Below, one piece after another: positions 14,935 through 23,514 of a DNA stretch of 36,532 bases. Position 1 is the first letter of the stretch; each line of letters opens with the position of its first letter. The notes under the pieces are model-generated. The model was not told where the DNA came from and ran no database searches. It saw nothing but the letters and a program-made list of their open reading frames with translations. The stretch is from Bacteroidales bacterium UBA3808 (lineage in GTDB: Bacteria; Bacteroidota; Bacteroidia; Bacteroidales; Paludibacteraceae), in the NCBI GenBank assembly GCA_002369075.1, contig DFEG01000024.1:1-36532 (forward strand). Direction: 5' to 3'. A program made the translations under genes and the position numbers.

Positions 14935-15795
14935 TTAAATCTCGTACAACGAGTTATTATCCATGCGGATGTACTTGCCGGTAGCGATGAGCGAAGCCAG
15001 AAGCGTAATCAGCACGCCCGAGCACAGCACCACAACCGACACAAAGGCAATGTTCTGCCACGTCAGCGGGAAGAGCAGCAAGCCCAGTTTGTACTCCACA
15101 TAATAGACGATAGCACTGATGATGGCAAGTGCCACCAGACCGGAGATGAAGCCCAGGAGCATGTTCCGCAGTACAAACGGCCTGCGGGTGACCCAGGAGG
15201 TCGCCCCGACCAGCGTCATCGTATTGATCAGGAAGCGCTTGGAGTATATCTGCAGACGGATGGTATTGACAATCAGCACCAGCGAGACCAGCAGCAACGC
15301 CACGGCTACCGCCAGCAGGACAAGCGAGAAATCATGCACATTGCTGGACATCAGATCCGCCAAGTCACGCGGATATATCACCTCCGTGACATAAGGCAGC
15401 GCCTCCAACTGCGAGGCTAACTGCGCCAGACTGTCCGGCGCGCTGTAGGCATCAGTCGGGTGAATCTCATAACTGGCACTCAGCGGGTTATAGCCCAGAA
15501 AGGCACTCGGATCCTCCCCCAGAGAGCGGATATGTTCCTCCAGTGCCTGTTGCCGGGAGACATAGGTATAACCGCTGCAATGACCGCCTGCCTCGAGAAC
15601 CGACTCCAGGCGGGCGCATTGGATACTGTCTGCGTCCTGAGAAAGCACCGCCGTGAGGGTAATGTTCTCGCGCATGCGTGTAATGAGCGCTCCTGCCGAC
15701 AGCAGGAGCACACATTCCAACCCTATGAGGCACAGCACCAGCGAGACGCTGACGGCGGAAATCAGGTATGAATTACGAAATCTGTGTTTCCGCAT
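14935..15795 (-). CDS. ftsX: Cell division permease-like protein FtsX
   Basis: 286 residues from ATG 15795; a TTG one codon earlier is less likely. The topology is that of FtsX: a first membrane helix (about 10-35), a large extracytoplasmic loop with the YVSRQQALEEHIRSLGEDP pattern (about 75-95), then three helices (about 170-275) with NTIRLQIYSKR after the second. It normally works with the ATPase FtsE to activate cell-wall hydrolases at division. No ftsE is in the window. Its ATG overlaps the gldN stop (TGATG), tying the division/envelope genes to the secretion operon. The C-terminal NNSLYEI is typical of the Bacteroidetes form in my memory. Confidence 0.93.
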   Translation of the reverse strand: MRKHRFRNSYLISAVSVSLVLCLIGLECVLLLSAGALITRMRENITLTAVLSQDADSIQCARLESVLEAGGHCSGYTYVSRQQALEEHIRSLGEDPSAFLGYNPLSASYEIHPTDAYSAPDSLAQLASQLEALPYVTEVIYPRDLADLMSSNVHDFSLVLLAVAVALLLVSLVLIVNTIRLQIYSKRFLINTMTLVGATSWVTRRPFVLRNMLLGFISGLVALAIISAIVYYVEYKLGLLLFPLTWQNIAFVSVVVLCSGVLITLLASLIATGKYIRMDNNSLYEI

Positions 15796-16742
15796 CAATA
15801 TTCCCAGAGATCCTGCTCAAAGTTCAACAACTCCGTGGCTATACGCGCCTGCTCTTTCTTTACCTCGGCCTCTGTGACTGCGTAATCCGGAATCCAGCGG
15901 TTGTACATATTACCCTCGCCTACAATGTAGGAAGTGAAGAGACGTTTCTGGAAGAACTCGTCAAAAGTAACACGTTTCACCTCGTTGCGGTTCGGGATGG
16001 CATATTGCATGGCCATGTACGGACGCAGTTTGTCGAACGGAATCCAGAACATGATCGACTCACGCAGCGAACTCATCACGTTAGAGCTGTCACGCGTGGT
16101 GATCAGGTCGGACTGAAGGGGTGCGATGGCCATGATCTTCGTATGCAGACGGGAGGTGTGCTTGTCAAAGAACACGACCTCCTGGATCAGGTACTTGAGC
16201 TGGTTGCGCACAATCGGTTCGAAGCGATAGAAATGCCCGGATAGCTCATCCGTGACGCTGTCATAATGGATCAGCATGGCGTCCGATGCGGTGATGTCAT
16301 AGTGGGTGGGATCGTCGGAGTAATCCGCCGTAGGATCGTCCGCCATGAACATCATCGGAACCATCGCGCGCTTCAGCGGCTCTTGCTTGAAGTCCGGTTT
16401 GATGGTCTCCATGTTCTTCTCATAGATAGGCAGACCGTCCACCACGGCATCGGCAATCACCTTGAAGAGGTTACGGTAATCCGAATCATCCGATTTGGTA
16501 GGGAAATAGAGCTGGTAGTTCTGTTTGTATCTCATGTCAATGATTCGATACACATAACGCGCCCAGATGACATCATCAATACGGTGATCCACCATCACAA
16601 TGGTATCATGAGCCTTGGAGAACTCCTCAGTCTGAATACGCGCGGTACCCATCTCGTCAAAGAACGAGGTCACCTTATGCTGCGCCTGAGACGACACAAC
16701 GCCCAGCAATAAACATGCGATAATACTAATTTTCTTTATCAT
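15795..16742 (-). CDS. gldN: Type IX secretion/gliding protein GldN (PorN)
   Basis: 315 residues with a Sec signal peptide (MIKKISIIACLLLGVVSSQA). After it come features of GldN/PorN: VMVDHRIDDVIWARYVYRII near residue 50-70, LYFPTKSDDSDYRNLF, ADAVVDGLPIYE, and in the second half FWIPFDKLRPYMAMQ followed by VKRVTFDEFFQKR. GldN is a periplasmic protein that forms a ring with the lipoprotein GldK at the inner face of the outer membrane and is needed for T9SS export. It is encoded directly after gldM (12-base gap), and its TGA stop overlaps the ftsX start. Length and order match PorPKLMN of Porphyromonas. Confidence 0.95.
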   Translation of the reverse strand: MIKKISIIACLLLGVVSSQAQHKVTSFFDEMGTARIQTEEFSKAHDTIVMVDHRIDDVIWARYVYRIIDMRYKQNYQLYFPTKSDDSDYRNLFKVIADAVVDGLPIYEKNMETIKPDFKQEPLKRAMVPMMFMADDPTADYSDDPTHYDITASDAMLIHYDSVTDELSGHFYRFEPIVRNQLKYLIQEVVFFDKHTSRLHTKIMAIAPLQSDLITTRDSSNVMSSLRESIMFWIPFDKLRPYMAMQYAIPNRNEVKRVTFDEFFQKRLFTSYIVGEGNMYNRWIPDYAVTEAEVKKEQARIATELLNFEQDLWEY

Positions 16743-16754
16743 ACTCTTAACTTA

Positions 16755-18332
16755 TTAATTCAGCGTTAAAGGAATAGGAGACAAGCGTATCTCCTTTCCA
16801 TCCGGACCCTTGGCACGTATATCGGTGATGATGACCGAGTTGCCGGGTTTGAGTTTGCCCAGACGGTCCAACTGCTCGCGGGTGAACTTGTTTCCTCTGG
16901 ATTCGAGGTACACACCGTTTATGTTGGCACGGAAGCCGGAAATCTGGAACGGCAGATCAAGCAGACCGTCGGGACCGTAGGATGCGATAACAGTGGCGTT
17001 CGGGTTCAGCAGTCCGCTACGCGGAATGGCTTTCTCACCGTTGTACTCGTTCTCGCCGGATTTGAAGTAAGCACCCGGTTTCGGCAATGCCTTCACGCGG
17101 TACTCCTTGCTTCCCATGGGCTGCATGCGGCCGTCCAGCTCTGCGGATACGGAGATGGAGACGCTCTTGGAGGCATCGCCCGGTTTGATAATCCACAGAC
17201 CGCCCTGCTGACGGACAGCGGCACCGCTGACGGATACTTTGACTTTGTCATTAGCCACACCCGGTACCGAGATTGAGAACTTGTTGTCATATCCGCGGTA
17301 CATGATATTGAGGTCCGTGTTAGAGATCGTCACAGCCGGCTCGCCTACGCTATACTCGCCCGAGAAAGGCAGGTTCTCCATCTCGCCCGTAGAGGGGTTC
17401 TGGTAAGCGATCCATCCGGAGTATTTCTTGAGACCTACGCCCGAAGCGGCAGTCTCGTAGATACCCTGGTCGTTAATACGCTGACCCTCGATATAGTATT
17501 CGGGGCGCTGGGTCGAATCCACGGCTGCCAGAATAATCTGCGCCGTATATTTGCCGCCACGGATCACATAGTTGGAGTTAGGGATGACGTACGCGTTCAG
17601 TTTGTTTACGCGCAGGTCGCCCGCGTCCGTACGATCCATCAGGTACTGGATCAACTGGCTCTCCGTCGAGCGTACATCGTTCTGCATCTTGGTCAGGATG
17701 GTAATCGAGGCGCCGACAGGCATACCGTCGAAGATAGCCACTTCCCAGTCGCACGAGTCCTTCTCATGCGCATTCCAGCCGCGCTCGGTAGCGAGGTTCT
17801 GACGGATAGAGTTGCGCAGCTCGGCGTCCTGATCCGCCAGATCAGCGGCATAGTCGCGGTAGTAAGCTACAATCGCTTTCAGTTCCGCACCGTGGTTCTC
17901 GTTGATGGCATACTGACCTGTTACGTCGAGGTTCGAGTTGCCCTCGATACGACGGGTAGGATCTTCATTGCCGCCCTCGCCGCGACGCTCGTCTACTTTC
18001 TTCTGACCATCGGCAAGGATAGCTATATGCTCCTTGAAATCCTGGATATAGTTATAGAGCGAGTCAGCACGTTTCTGAACCTCAAGCGCCTTATCGTACC
18101 ACTCTTGCGTCTTCTCGGGGTTGTCGGCGTTTGCCGCCTGGAAATCCCTGTAGAGTTTCGCGTTACGGGTATCCGATGCAGCGATAGAGGAGTGCAGACT
18201 ATCGTCCACCAATGTAAAGCCATTGAGGATATCCGTACTTACGTTCAACGCCAACATGGCGGTGAGCACCAAGTACATCATACCTATCATCTTTTGTCTC
18301 GGGGTTTCCGGACAGTTCTTTGCTCCACTCAT
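16755..18332 (-). CDS. gldM: Type IX secretion motor protein GldM (PorM)
   Basis: 525 residues. The start MSGAKNCPETPRQKMIGMMY leads into a single membrane helix (LVLTAMLALNVSTDIL, about 20-36) and then a long periplasmic part. The first stretch to about residue 220 is helical; the rest is a row of beta domains (for example KVSVSGAAVRQQGGLWIIKPG). This is the GldM/PorM architecture, in which dimers span the periplasm and link the GldL motor to the GldK/N ring. Proton flow through GldL-GldM is thought to drive T9SS secretion and, in gliding species, movement. It starts 59 bases after gldL and ends 12 bases before gldN. Confidence 0.96.
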   Translation of the reverse strand: MSGAKNCPETPRQKMIGMMYLVLTAMLALNVSTDILNGFTLVDDSLHSSIAASDTRNAKLYRDFQAANADNPEKTQEWYDKALEVQKRADSLYNYIQDFKEHIAILADGQKKVDERRGEGGNEDPTRRIEGNSNLDVTGQYAINENHGAELKAIVAYYRDYAADLADQDAELRNSIRQNLATERGWNAHEKDSCDWEVAIFDGMPVGASITILTKMQNDVRSTESQLIQYLMDRTDAGDLRVNKLNAYVIPNSNYVIRGGKYTAQIILAAVDSTQRPEYYIEGQRINDQGIYETAASGVGLKKYSGWIAYQNPSTGEMENLPFSGEYSVGEPAVTISNTDLNIMYRGYDNKFSISVPGVANDKVKVSVSGAAVRQQGGLWIIKPGDASKSVSISVSAELDGRMQPMGSKEYRVKALPKPGAYFKSGENEYNGEKAIPRSGLLNPNATVIASYGPDGLLDLPFQISGFRANINGVYLESRGNKFTREQLDRLGKLKPGNSVIITDIRAKGPDGKEIRLSPIPLTLN

Positions 18333-18391
18333 TGCTGAAGTGTTTTATTGTTGGTTTCTATTGTTAGTTTCATTGAATATCTACAAATGTC

Positions 18392-19324
18392 TTATGCGAG
18401 TGCATTGAGCATAGAGCCGTAGATGCTGTTGAGATCGGCCACCTGTTTCTGGAGCTGCTTGGCACCATTGGCGAAAGCGGCCTGTGCTTCAGCTGCCTCT
18501 TTGGCGGCAGCGGCAGCGTTCTTCTGCGCCTCCGTCTGGGCGTTCACAGCCTGGAGTTGCAGCTCATACACACTGTTGAGGGAAGCAATGCTCTTGCCTA
18601 CCTGCTCTACACCGGCCTTGTAGGCCTTAGTCTCTTCGGCAGCCGATTTCAGGTCGGCTCCGATCTGGTCATACGCGCCGGACAAGCCGTGGGTAGCCTG
18701 AGCCAGTGAGTCGGTAGCGATACCTGCATTAGCCAGTTTGGCGGCATAATCAGCGGTCGCAGCCTCTGCGGCAGCCAGTTTCTCGTTCAGTTTCACGCCG
18801 GATTGGGCTACCTTGCCCAGCTCACTGAACTGCGTAGCGGTCTTAGCCAGCTCCGCGATACCCTCTTTGAGTGCTTTGTAATCGTCATCTTTCAGACCGG
18901 GAGCTTTCGCTGCTCCGGCGGCGGGAGCGGCAGCGGCAGGAGCAGCAACACCTACAGGAGCGGCAACGGGAGCTCCGGCAACACCGGCACCCAAGAGCGT
19001 CGGACGGGGTTGGTGCGATTTCTCTTCCAGCAATTCCGGTTTGGTACCGTATTCAAGCAACTGGGGAAATACGTTCTCCCAGTGGAACTCGGGATGCGGG
19101 TGCTCAAGAGTACCGATAAGGAAAAGGAATGCCTCGGTGAACATACCAACCATCAGCACCTGACTTGCGCCCGGCCAGTGAAGGATCTTGAACAACGCAC
19201 CGATAATAACGACCGATGCACCTGCTGAATAAACGATGTTTACAACGTTCTTTCCCTGATAAGATTCATACCAATGGAAGAATCTTGCGCCAAAGCCCTG
19301 CTTTGCAGCTTTTTCTGTAGCCAT
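18392..19324 (-). CDS. gldL: Type IX secretion motor protein GldL (PorL)
   Basis: 310 residues. Near the N-terminus are two membrane helices separated by FKILHWPGASQ (about 30-85), with the conserved EHPHPEFHW just after the second. The family glutamate in the second helix (FTEAFLFLIG) is present. From about 115 the protein is alanine-rich (GVAAPAAAAPAAGAAKAPG) and then forms a long coiled-coil cytoplasmic tail of ADLKSAAEE- and AAAAAKEAAEA-type repeats. GldL and GldM form the proton-driven motor of T9SS. The length is similar to Porphyromonas PorL and longer than Flavobacterium GldL as I remember it. It lies between gldK (49-base gap) and gldM. Confidence 0.95.
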   Translation of the reverse strand: MATEKAAKQGFGARFFHWYESYQGKNVVNIVYSAGASVVIIGALFKILHWPGASQVLMVGMFTEAFLFLIGTLEHPHPEFHWENVFPQLLEYGTKPELLEEKSHQPRPTLLGAGVAGAPVAAPVGVAAPAAAAPAAGAAKAPGLKDDDYKALKEGIAELAKTATQFSELGKVAQSGVKLNEKLAAAEAATADYAAKLANAGIATDSLAQATHGLSGAYDQIGADLKSAAEETKAYKAGVEQVGKSIASLNSVYELQLQAVNAQTEAQKNAAAAAKEAAEAQAAFANGAKQLQKQVADLNSIYGSMLNALA

Positions 19325-19373
19325 AATTGTATTAGAATTTTAAATATATTGATTATATATTGATTTCTTATTT

Positions 19374-20720
19374 TTATTCGCCTATGTATGCGCGGACGCA
19401 ACGGAAGCCGATGTACGGACGGCTCTCGAACTGGTACTCATAGGTACGGACACCGCACTGCATGAAGTAACTGATGTCCTTCCAGCTGCCGCCCTTGACC
19501 ACTTTGCGTTTCAGGATGTCTGGATCCGCTTTGCGTGCCATGTAGTTGTAATCCGGGTTCAGGTCGTGGATATGGGTGTTCGCGGCACTCTGATAAGCAG
19601 AGTTCGTCCACTCCGACACGTTTCCGGCCATGTCAAACAGACCGAAATCATTGGGACGGAACTGCGCCACCTTCATCGTAGTCGTGCCGGTATCGTCGTT
19701 GTAGGCACCGCGGTAGGGTTTGAAGTTTGCGAAGAAACATCCCTGGTCGTCACGGGCATAGTTGCTACCCCACGGGTACATCGCCATCTTGCGTCCGCCA
19801 CGGGCTGCATACTCCCATTGCGCCTCGGTCGGCAGACGGTACTCGTTGACCTCTACGGAGGAGTGCATGTTATAGTATTTCGTACGCCAGTTGCAGAACG
19901 CGTGCGCCTGCTCCCACGTAACACCCACTACCGGATACTCCGCATAACCCGGGTGCTTGAAATACATGTGCAGCAACGGGTCGTTGTACGAGAACTGGAA
20001 GTCACGCGCCCATACCAGTGTATCGGGATAAACGGAGATGATCTTCTCCGTCAGCAGATCTTTCGGCTCGCGCAGGGGACGGATGATGGTCGAGTCGCAG
20101 ATCTCGTAGTTGTCGTTTACCCAGAACGTGTCCACACGGGCGGTCGCCCCTGCGGGATAAGTACTGGTTGCCACGTCGAACTTGTTGCGCTGCGGAAGCG
20201 CCTCGTCCATGTTCACCCAACTGTAACGGTAGTGGAGATGGTTGGTATTGATCTTGCCGTCCGAATAGTACATCGGGGCAAGCGCGTCCACAACATCCTC
20301 CTCCTTGCTATTCCAGGGCACTTTCTTGCTCCAGTTGAGACGGAAATTCTCCTCGTCGAAATCCTCGTCACGCGGTTGGATGGCATAATCGGTAAGACCG
20401 GCTGCCACCAGATTGGTGAGGGCGATGGAGTCACGCACCCAGTTGACGAACTGGTGGTACTCGTTGTTGGTAATCTCCGTTTCGTCCATCCAGAAAGCGT
20501 CAACGGTCACCATAACGATGTTGTCCGGCTGCTCGAACACAGCGGACTGCGTATTGGCACCCATCATGAAACTTCCTTTCTTGATGAACAACATACCGTA
20601 AGGATTGGCCTCCTTGAAATTCGTGGCTTTGCGAACTCCTACGAGCTCTCCGGCCGGCTTGTTGCAACTAACCACTGCAAACGCAAACGCGATTAATGGC
20701 AAAATCATTCTCATTTTCAT
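19374..20720 (-). CDS. gldK: Type IX secretion outer-membrane lipoprotein GldK (PorK)
   Basis: 448 residues. The N-terminus MKMRMILPLIAFAFAVVSCN is a lipoprotein signal with Cys19 as the lipid-modified residue. The body is the sulfatase-modifying-factor/FGE-like fold: NPYGMLFIKKGSFMMGAN, DAFWMDETEITNNEYHQFVNW, VVGVTWEQAHAFCNWR, EYRLPTEAQWEYAARGG, FGLFDMAGNVSEW and a final GGSWKD...YIGFRCVRA. GldK uses this fold structurally, binding GldN in the periplasmic ring. It is second in the porP-gldKLMN order, 2 bases after porP. No residue of the usual scaffold motifs is obviously missing. Confidence 0.96.
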   Translation of the reverse strand: MKMRMILPLIAFAFAVVSCNKPAGELVGVRKATNFKEANPYGMLFIKKGSFMMGANTQSAVFEQPDNIVMVTVDAFWMDETEITNNEYHQFVNWVRDSIALTNLVAAGLTDYAIQPRDEDFDEENFRLNWSKKVPWNSKEEDVVDALAPMYYSDGKINTNHLHYRYSWVNMDEALPQRNKFDVATSTYPAGATARVDTFWVNDNYEICDSTIIRPLREPKDLLTEKIISVYPDTLVWARDFQFSYNDPLLHMYFKHPGYAEYPVVGVTWEQAHAFCNWRTKYYNMHSSVEVNEYRLPTEAQWEYAARGGRKMAMYPWGSNYARDDQGCFFANFKPYRGAYNDDTGTTTMKVAQFRPNDFGLFDMAGNVSEWTNSAYQSAANTHIHDLNPDYNYMARKADPDILKRKVVKGGSWKDISYFMQCGVRTYEYQFESRPYIGFRCVRAYIGE

Positions 20721-20722
20721 AC

Positions 20723-21688
20723 TTACAAGTATCTAATTGATTTATATTTATTCGTTCTCTTGGGCTTCAGGATATCAAATCCGTACGCCAGAAATATCTC
20801 GTGACTTCCGTAGCTCTCCAGTAGCAGTTTGTTGGTCGGCAGCTCGCAACTATAACCCAACTGCAAACCGGAGATTATATCTATTCCTAATAATATATTT
20901 ACGCTACCCAATATGCGGTATCCCAGTCCCCAGCGGTAGCGGTCTTTGTAGTCGCACATGAGGGTGAGGTTGACATCCCAACTCACAAAATCGCTCATCA
21001 CCATGGCGCTTGGGGTCAGCATCCACTCCTTGTAGTTTTTGAGCCGGAAGTGATAACCGCCGCTGACATACATCGTTCCCGCCACGCTGATCACTTGCGA
21101 GGTGCCTGTTGTACCGTCGCTCCAGTCTATCCGGGGCCGGGTGAGGTGCGTATAACTGGCGCCCACCCACCAGACCGGAGTGCTGTACAGAACACCGACT
21201 GCCATGTCAAATTTCATGCCCGACTTGCTCGCCGTTGGCAACGCTTCATCGTTGGCTTCGTGATACTCGTCCCCCATTCGGCCGAGATTGACGGAGTCTC
21301 CGCGGAAACCTACGTTGATGAATCCCAAATCCACTCCGGCGCTCAGATATCCCTTTCCCAGTTTCTGCCGGTACGCGTATTGTGCGTAGAGGGACTGTGT
21401 GGTGAACAAACCCACGCGGTCATTGAGGAAACGTATCCCGGCGCCGTGGTTCGTCTTGCCGATCCGGAAAGGTGAGTTGAAGGAGAACCAGGTACTCATC
21501 GGCGCATTCGGAATATCCACGAACTGCATCCGGTGCATTCCCGCCGCCTTCATCAAGTCACCCTCTCCCGCCGCCGCCGGGTTGTAGGCTGCCAACATGT
21601 ACATATACTGTCCCATTTGCGGGTCAAACTGCGCACTCGCAGTCATCGCGGCCATCAGACCGAACAGGACAATAACTACCCTTTTCAC
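20723..21688 (-). CDS. porP: Type IX secretion protein PorP/SprF family
   Basis: The frame is open from 21799, but the upstream part overlaps the DUF2795 gene. The GTG at 21688 gives a proper signal peptide (VKRVVIVLFGLMAAMTASAQ) 4 bases after that gene's TGA, so I choose it; 321 residues. After cleavage come FDPQMGQYMYMLAAYNPAAAG, WFSFNSPFRIG, LYAQYAYRQKLGKGYLSAGV and a C-terminal beta-rich series, as in PorP/SprF, a probable outer-membrane beta barrel. SprF-type proteins bind the translocon or anchor particular cargo. It heads the gldKLMN genes, as porP does in Porphyromonas gingivalis. Confidence 0.92.
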   Translation of the reverse strand: MKRVVIVLFGLMAAMTASAQFDPQMGQYMYMLAAYNPAAAGEGDLMKAAGMHRMQFVDIPNAPMSTWFSFNSPFRIGKTNHGAGIRFLNDRVGLFTTQSLYAQYAYRQKLGKGYLSAGVDLGFINVGFRGDSVNLGRMGDEYHEANDEALPTASKSGMKFDMAVGVLYSTPVWWVGASYTHLTRPRIDWSDGTTGTSQVISVAGTMYVSGGYHFRLKNYKEWMLTPSAMVMSDFVSWDVNLTLMCDYKDRYRWGLGYRILGSVNILLGIDIISGLQLGYSCELPTNKLLLESYGSHEIFLAYGFDILKPKRTNKYKSIRYL

Positions 21689-21692
21689 AAAA

Positions 21693-21920
21693 TCAATACT
21701 CGTCCTCGTTATAAAGGAAATCATCATCGTTTGTTGGAAAATCCGGCCAGATATCCAATATACTTTCGTACTGATCTTCATCGTCTCCTTCCAACTCATT
21801 CAAGTTCTCAATCACTTCCATAGGAAGCCCTTCTCTATTGGCATAATCCAGCAACTCATCTTTGGTTGCAGGCCATGGAGCGTCGTCCAATTTTGATGCT
21901 AATTCTAATGTCCAATACAT
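21693..21920 (-). CDS. DUF2795 family protein
   Basis: 75 residues, start MYWTLELASKLDDAPWPATK, then DELLDYANREGLP, ENLNELE, and an acidic tail with the motif SILDIWPDFPTNDDDFLYNE. This is the DUF2795 pattern, a small acidic Bacteroidetes protein of unknown function, cytoplasmic as far as sequence shows. It is the first gene after the promoter at 21944-21975 and is 4 bases from porP, so it leads the T9SS operon. Its position makes a regulatory or assembly role in secretion conceivable, but nothing direct supports it. Confidence 0.85.
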   Translation of the reverse strand: MYWTLELASKLDDAPWPATKDELLDYANREGLPMEVIENLNELEGDDEDQYESILDIWPDFPTNDDDFLYNEDEY

Positions 21921-21943
21921 ACGCGTTTATACAAAAAATCGTG

Positions 21944-21975
21944 CAAAAGTAGTAAAAATAGTTGATTTGTGCAAA
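21944..21975 (-). promoter_or_regulatory. Bacteroides-type promoter of the T9SS operon
   Basis: On the minus strand TTTG (21975-21972), 20-nt spacer, TACTTTTG (21951-21944). Transcription should start near 21939, giving a leader of about 19 nt before the ATG at 21920. It is the only clear promoter I found for the leftward block from 21920 to 8209. Confidence 0.8.
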
Positions 21976-22050
21976 TATTTCGTGCAATATTATACATTTT
22001 TCGCCGATTTTTTCACTTATAGACGCTTTTCCGTCAAATTTTACACATTT

Positions 22051-22575
22051 TCACTCGTTTTTCCACTCGCTTTCCATTCCGTCATTCTGATAGCAAACAA
22101 AGCGCGATAGAACAAAAAAGTAATCACTCAGGCGGTTTATGTATCTTAATGTCATCTCAGGCGCATTGGCTTCTATCATTCTGCGCTCTGCACGGCGGCA
22201 AACGGTACGGCAGATATGTGTACGGCTGACCACTTCGTCTCCGCAGGGCAGGATGAACGCCCGCTGCTTTGGCACGACAGACTGCATGGCGTCTATCCAC
22301 TCTTCCAGCTGCTCAATGTCCCTGCCGGTGATCCATTCCCCGGGCGCCATACTGAGTGCCGCACCGAGATTGAAGAGCTTGTTCTGAACCCTCGCCAACT
22401 GCGCGTCACTCGTCTTTCGTGATTCGCTATTTGCTATGGCACTTCGCAGCGCCCCTACCCAGCTGTTGAGTTCATCGACCGTACCGTACGCCTCTATGCG
22501 GGTGTCGGTTTTGGGTACCCGCTGACCGTTCGCCAGCGATGTTTCTCCCTTGTCTCCTGTTTTGGTATAAATCAT
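22051..22575 (-). CDS. Cob(I)alamin adenosyltransferase, PduO type
   Basis: 174 residues. Family motifs: IYTKTGDKGETSL at 2-14, RIEAYGTVDELNSWVG at about 26-41, a central PGEWITGRDIEQLEEWID, then VSRTHICRTVCRRAERRMIE and RYINRLSDYFFVLSRFVCY near the end. It moves the adenosyl group of ATP to cob(I)alamin, giving the coenzyme form of vitamin B12 in the cytoplasm. The usual ILPGG motif reads ILPCG here. No other B12 gene or cobalamin riboswitch is in the window. It follows the methyltransferase gene by 24 bases and probably shares its promoter. Confidence 0.92.
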   Translation of the reverse strand: MIYTKTGDKGETSLANGQRVPKTDTRIEAYGTVDELNSWVGALRSAIANSESRKTSDAQLARVQNKLFNLGAALSMAPGEWITGRDIEQLEEWIDAMQSVVPKQRAFILPCGDEVVSRTHICRTVCRRAERRMIEANAPEMTLRYINRLSDYFFVLSRFVCYQNDGMESEWKNE

Positions 22576-22599
22576 GGTACTAACCCGTAATTTTAATTT

Positions 22600-23433
22600 T
22601 CAATTTTTAATTCTAATCCCGTAGTGCCTTTTGAGGTAATGGGGATCGACAAAGAGGAGCCCCGCGTGGTACAGATCCATGGAAGTGGTCACCCGCGGAT
22701 CGTTCTTGAGCTCCTCCCATGCCCGTTCCATCGGCTCGGAGTAATGAATATCGTCGATGACAAGCACGCCTTTTTCCGCCAGCATGGGTAGCAGGACGTC
22801 GGCATAGCGAACGGTCGCCTCATAGGTGTGATTGGCATCGACGAACGCCAAGTCGATAGGTGTATATTCCGCAGGGGCGTGCGCGAATGATAACAAGGTG
22901 CCGTCAATCGGGCCTTCGCGCCACTCTATGTTCTCCATCTTGAGCGCCCGCCAGATGCCTTGGGCTATCTTGAGCAGTTCGCCACTGCCCTCGAAGGTGA
23001 GCACTTGGTTACGGCTGTCCGCAGCGGCGAGATAGGCGGTGGTGATACCCAGGGAAGTACCCAACTCAATGATATTGAGCGGTCTTTTCTCCCGACCGGT
23101 CATCCAGTTGACAATCCGGAAGAGCGTGCGGGCGATGCGCGGACTCTCCAGATGGGTACGGGCGATGTCACACACGCGACGAGTGATTTTCTTGCCTTCA
23201 GGCGACCCCTGCGAGCCGTAGTCAATCACCTCCAATGCGTCCTCGCAGGCGAGCAGAAGCTCCCGCCGGCGCTCGATCTCCGCGAAACAGTAATAACTGT
23301 TTTCATCACGTAGAATAAAGCGCACCAATTCAAACAGGTAAGGCGAGTGAATACCCTCACCCGAGGTGTTCCACGCCGTCAGACGGTGCCTGACAAACGC
23401 CAACGCCCTGTGTATCTCCGCATTTTTTGCCAC
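22600..23433 (-). CDS. SAM-dependent methyltransferase (class I, O-methyltransferase-like)
   Basis: 277 residues. The SAM-binding motif I reads LNIIELGTSLGITTAYLA (about 118-135), followed by the acidic motif II LTFEGSG and a later DLAFVDANHTYEATVRYADV block and GVLVIDDIHYSEPM, as in the Methyltransf_24/O-methyltransferase group. The N-terminus carries a GIHSPYLFELVRFI motif that I associate with Bacteroidetes members. The substrate is unknown. It has its own promoter (23463-23494) divergent from the SpmAB-like gene, and precedes the cobalamin adenosyltransferase. Confidence 0.85.
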   Translation of the reverse strand: MAKNAEIHRALAFVRHRLTAWNTSGEGIHSPYLFELVRFILRDENSYYCFAEIERRRELLLACEDALEVIDYGSQGSPEGKKITRRVCDIARTHLESPRIARTLFRIVNWMTGREKRPLNIIELGTSLGITTAYLAAADSRNQVLTFEGSGELLKIAQGIWRALKMENIEWREGPIDGTLLSFAHAPAEYTPIDLAFVDANHTYEATVRYADVLLPMLAEKGVLVIDDIHYSEPMERAWEELKNDPRVTTSMDLYHAGLLFVDPHYLKRHYGIRIKN

Positions 23434-23462
23434 TTTGCTGTCTTTTTTATTCGTTTGGGCTG

Positions 23463-23494
23463 CAAAATTACTAAATTATTTGCACATATGCAAA
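23463..23494 (-). promoter_or_regulatory. Bacteroides-type promoter, leftward (methyltransferase)
   Basis: On the minus strand TTTG (23494-23491), 20-nt spacer, TAATTTTG (23470-23463). The leader to ATG 23433 is about 25 nt. It overlaps the rightward promoter 23479-23510 almost symmetrically. Confidence 0.8.
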
Positions 23495-23510
23495 AAAAAG
23501 TGTAATTTTG
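23479..23510 (+). promoter_or_regulatory. Bacteroides-type promoter, rightward (SpmAB-like gene)
   Basis: TTTG (23479-23482), 20-nt spacer, TAATTTTG (23503-23510). The ATG follows at 23515, so transcription would begin at or next to the start codon and the mRNA would be leaderless or nearly so. Confidence 0.8.
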
Positions 23511-23514
23511 CAGC

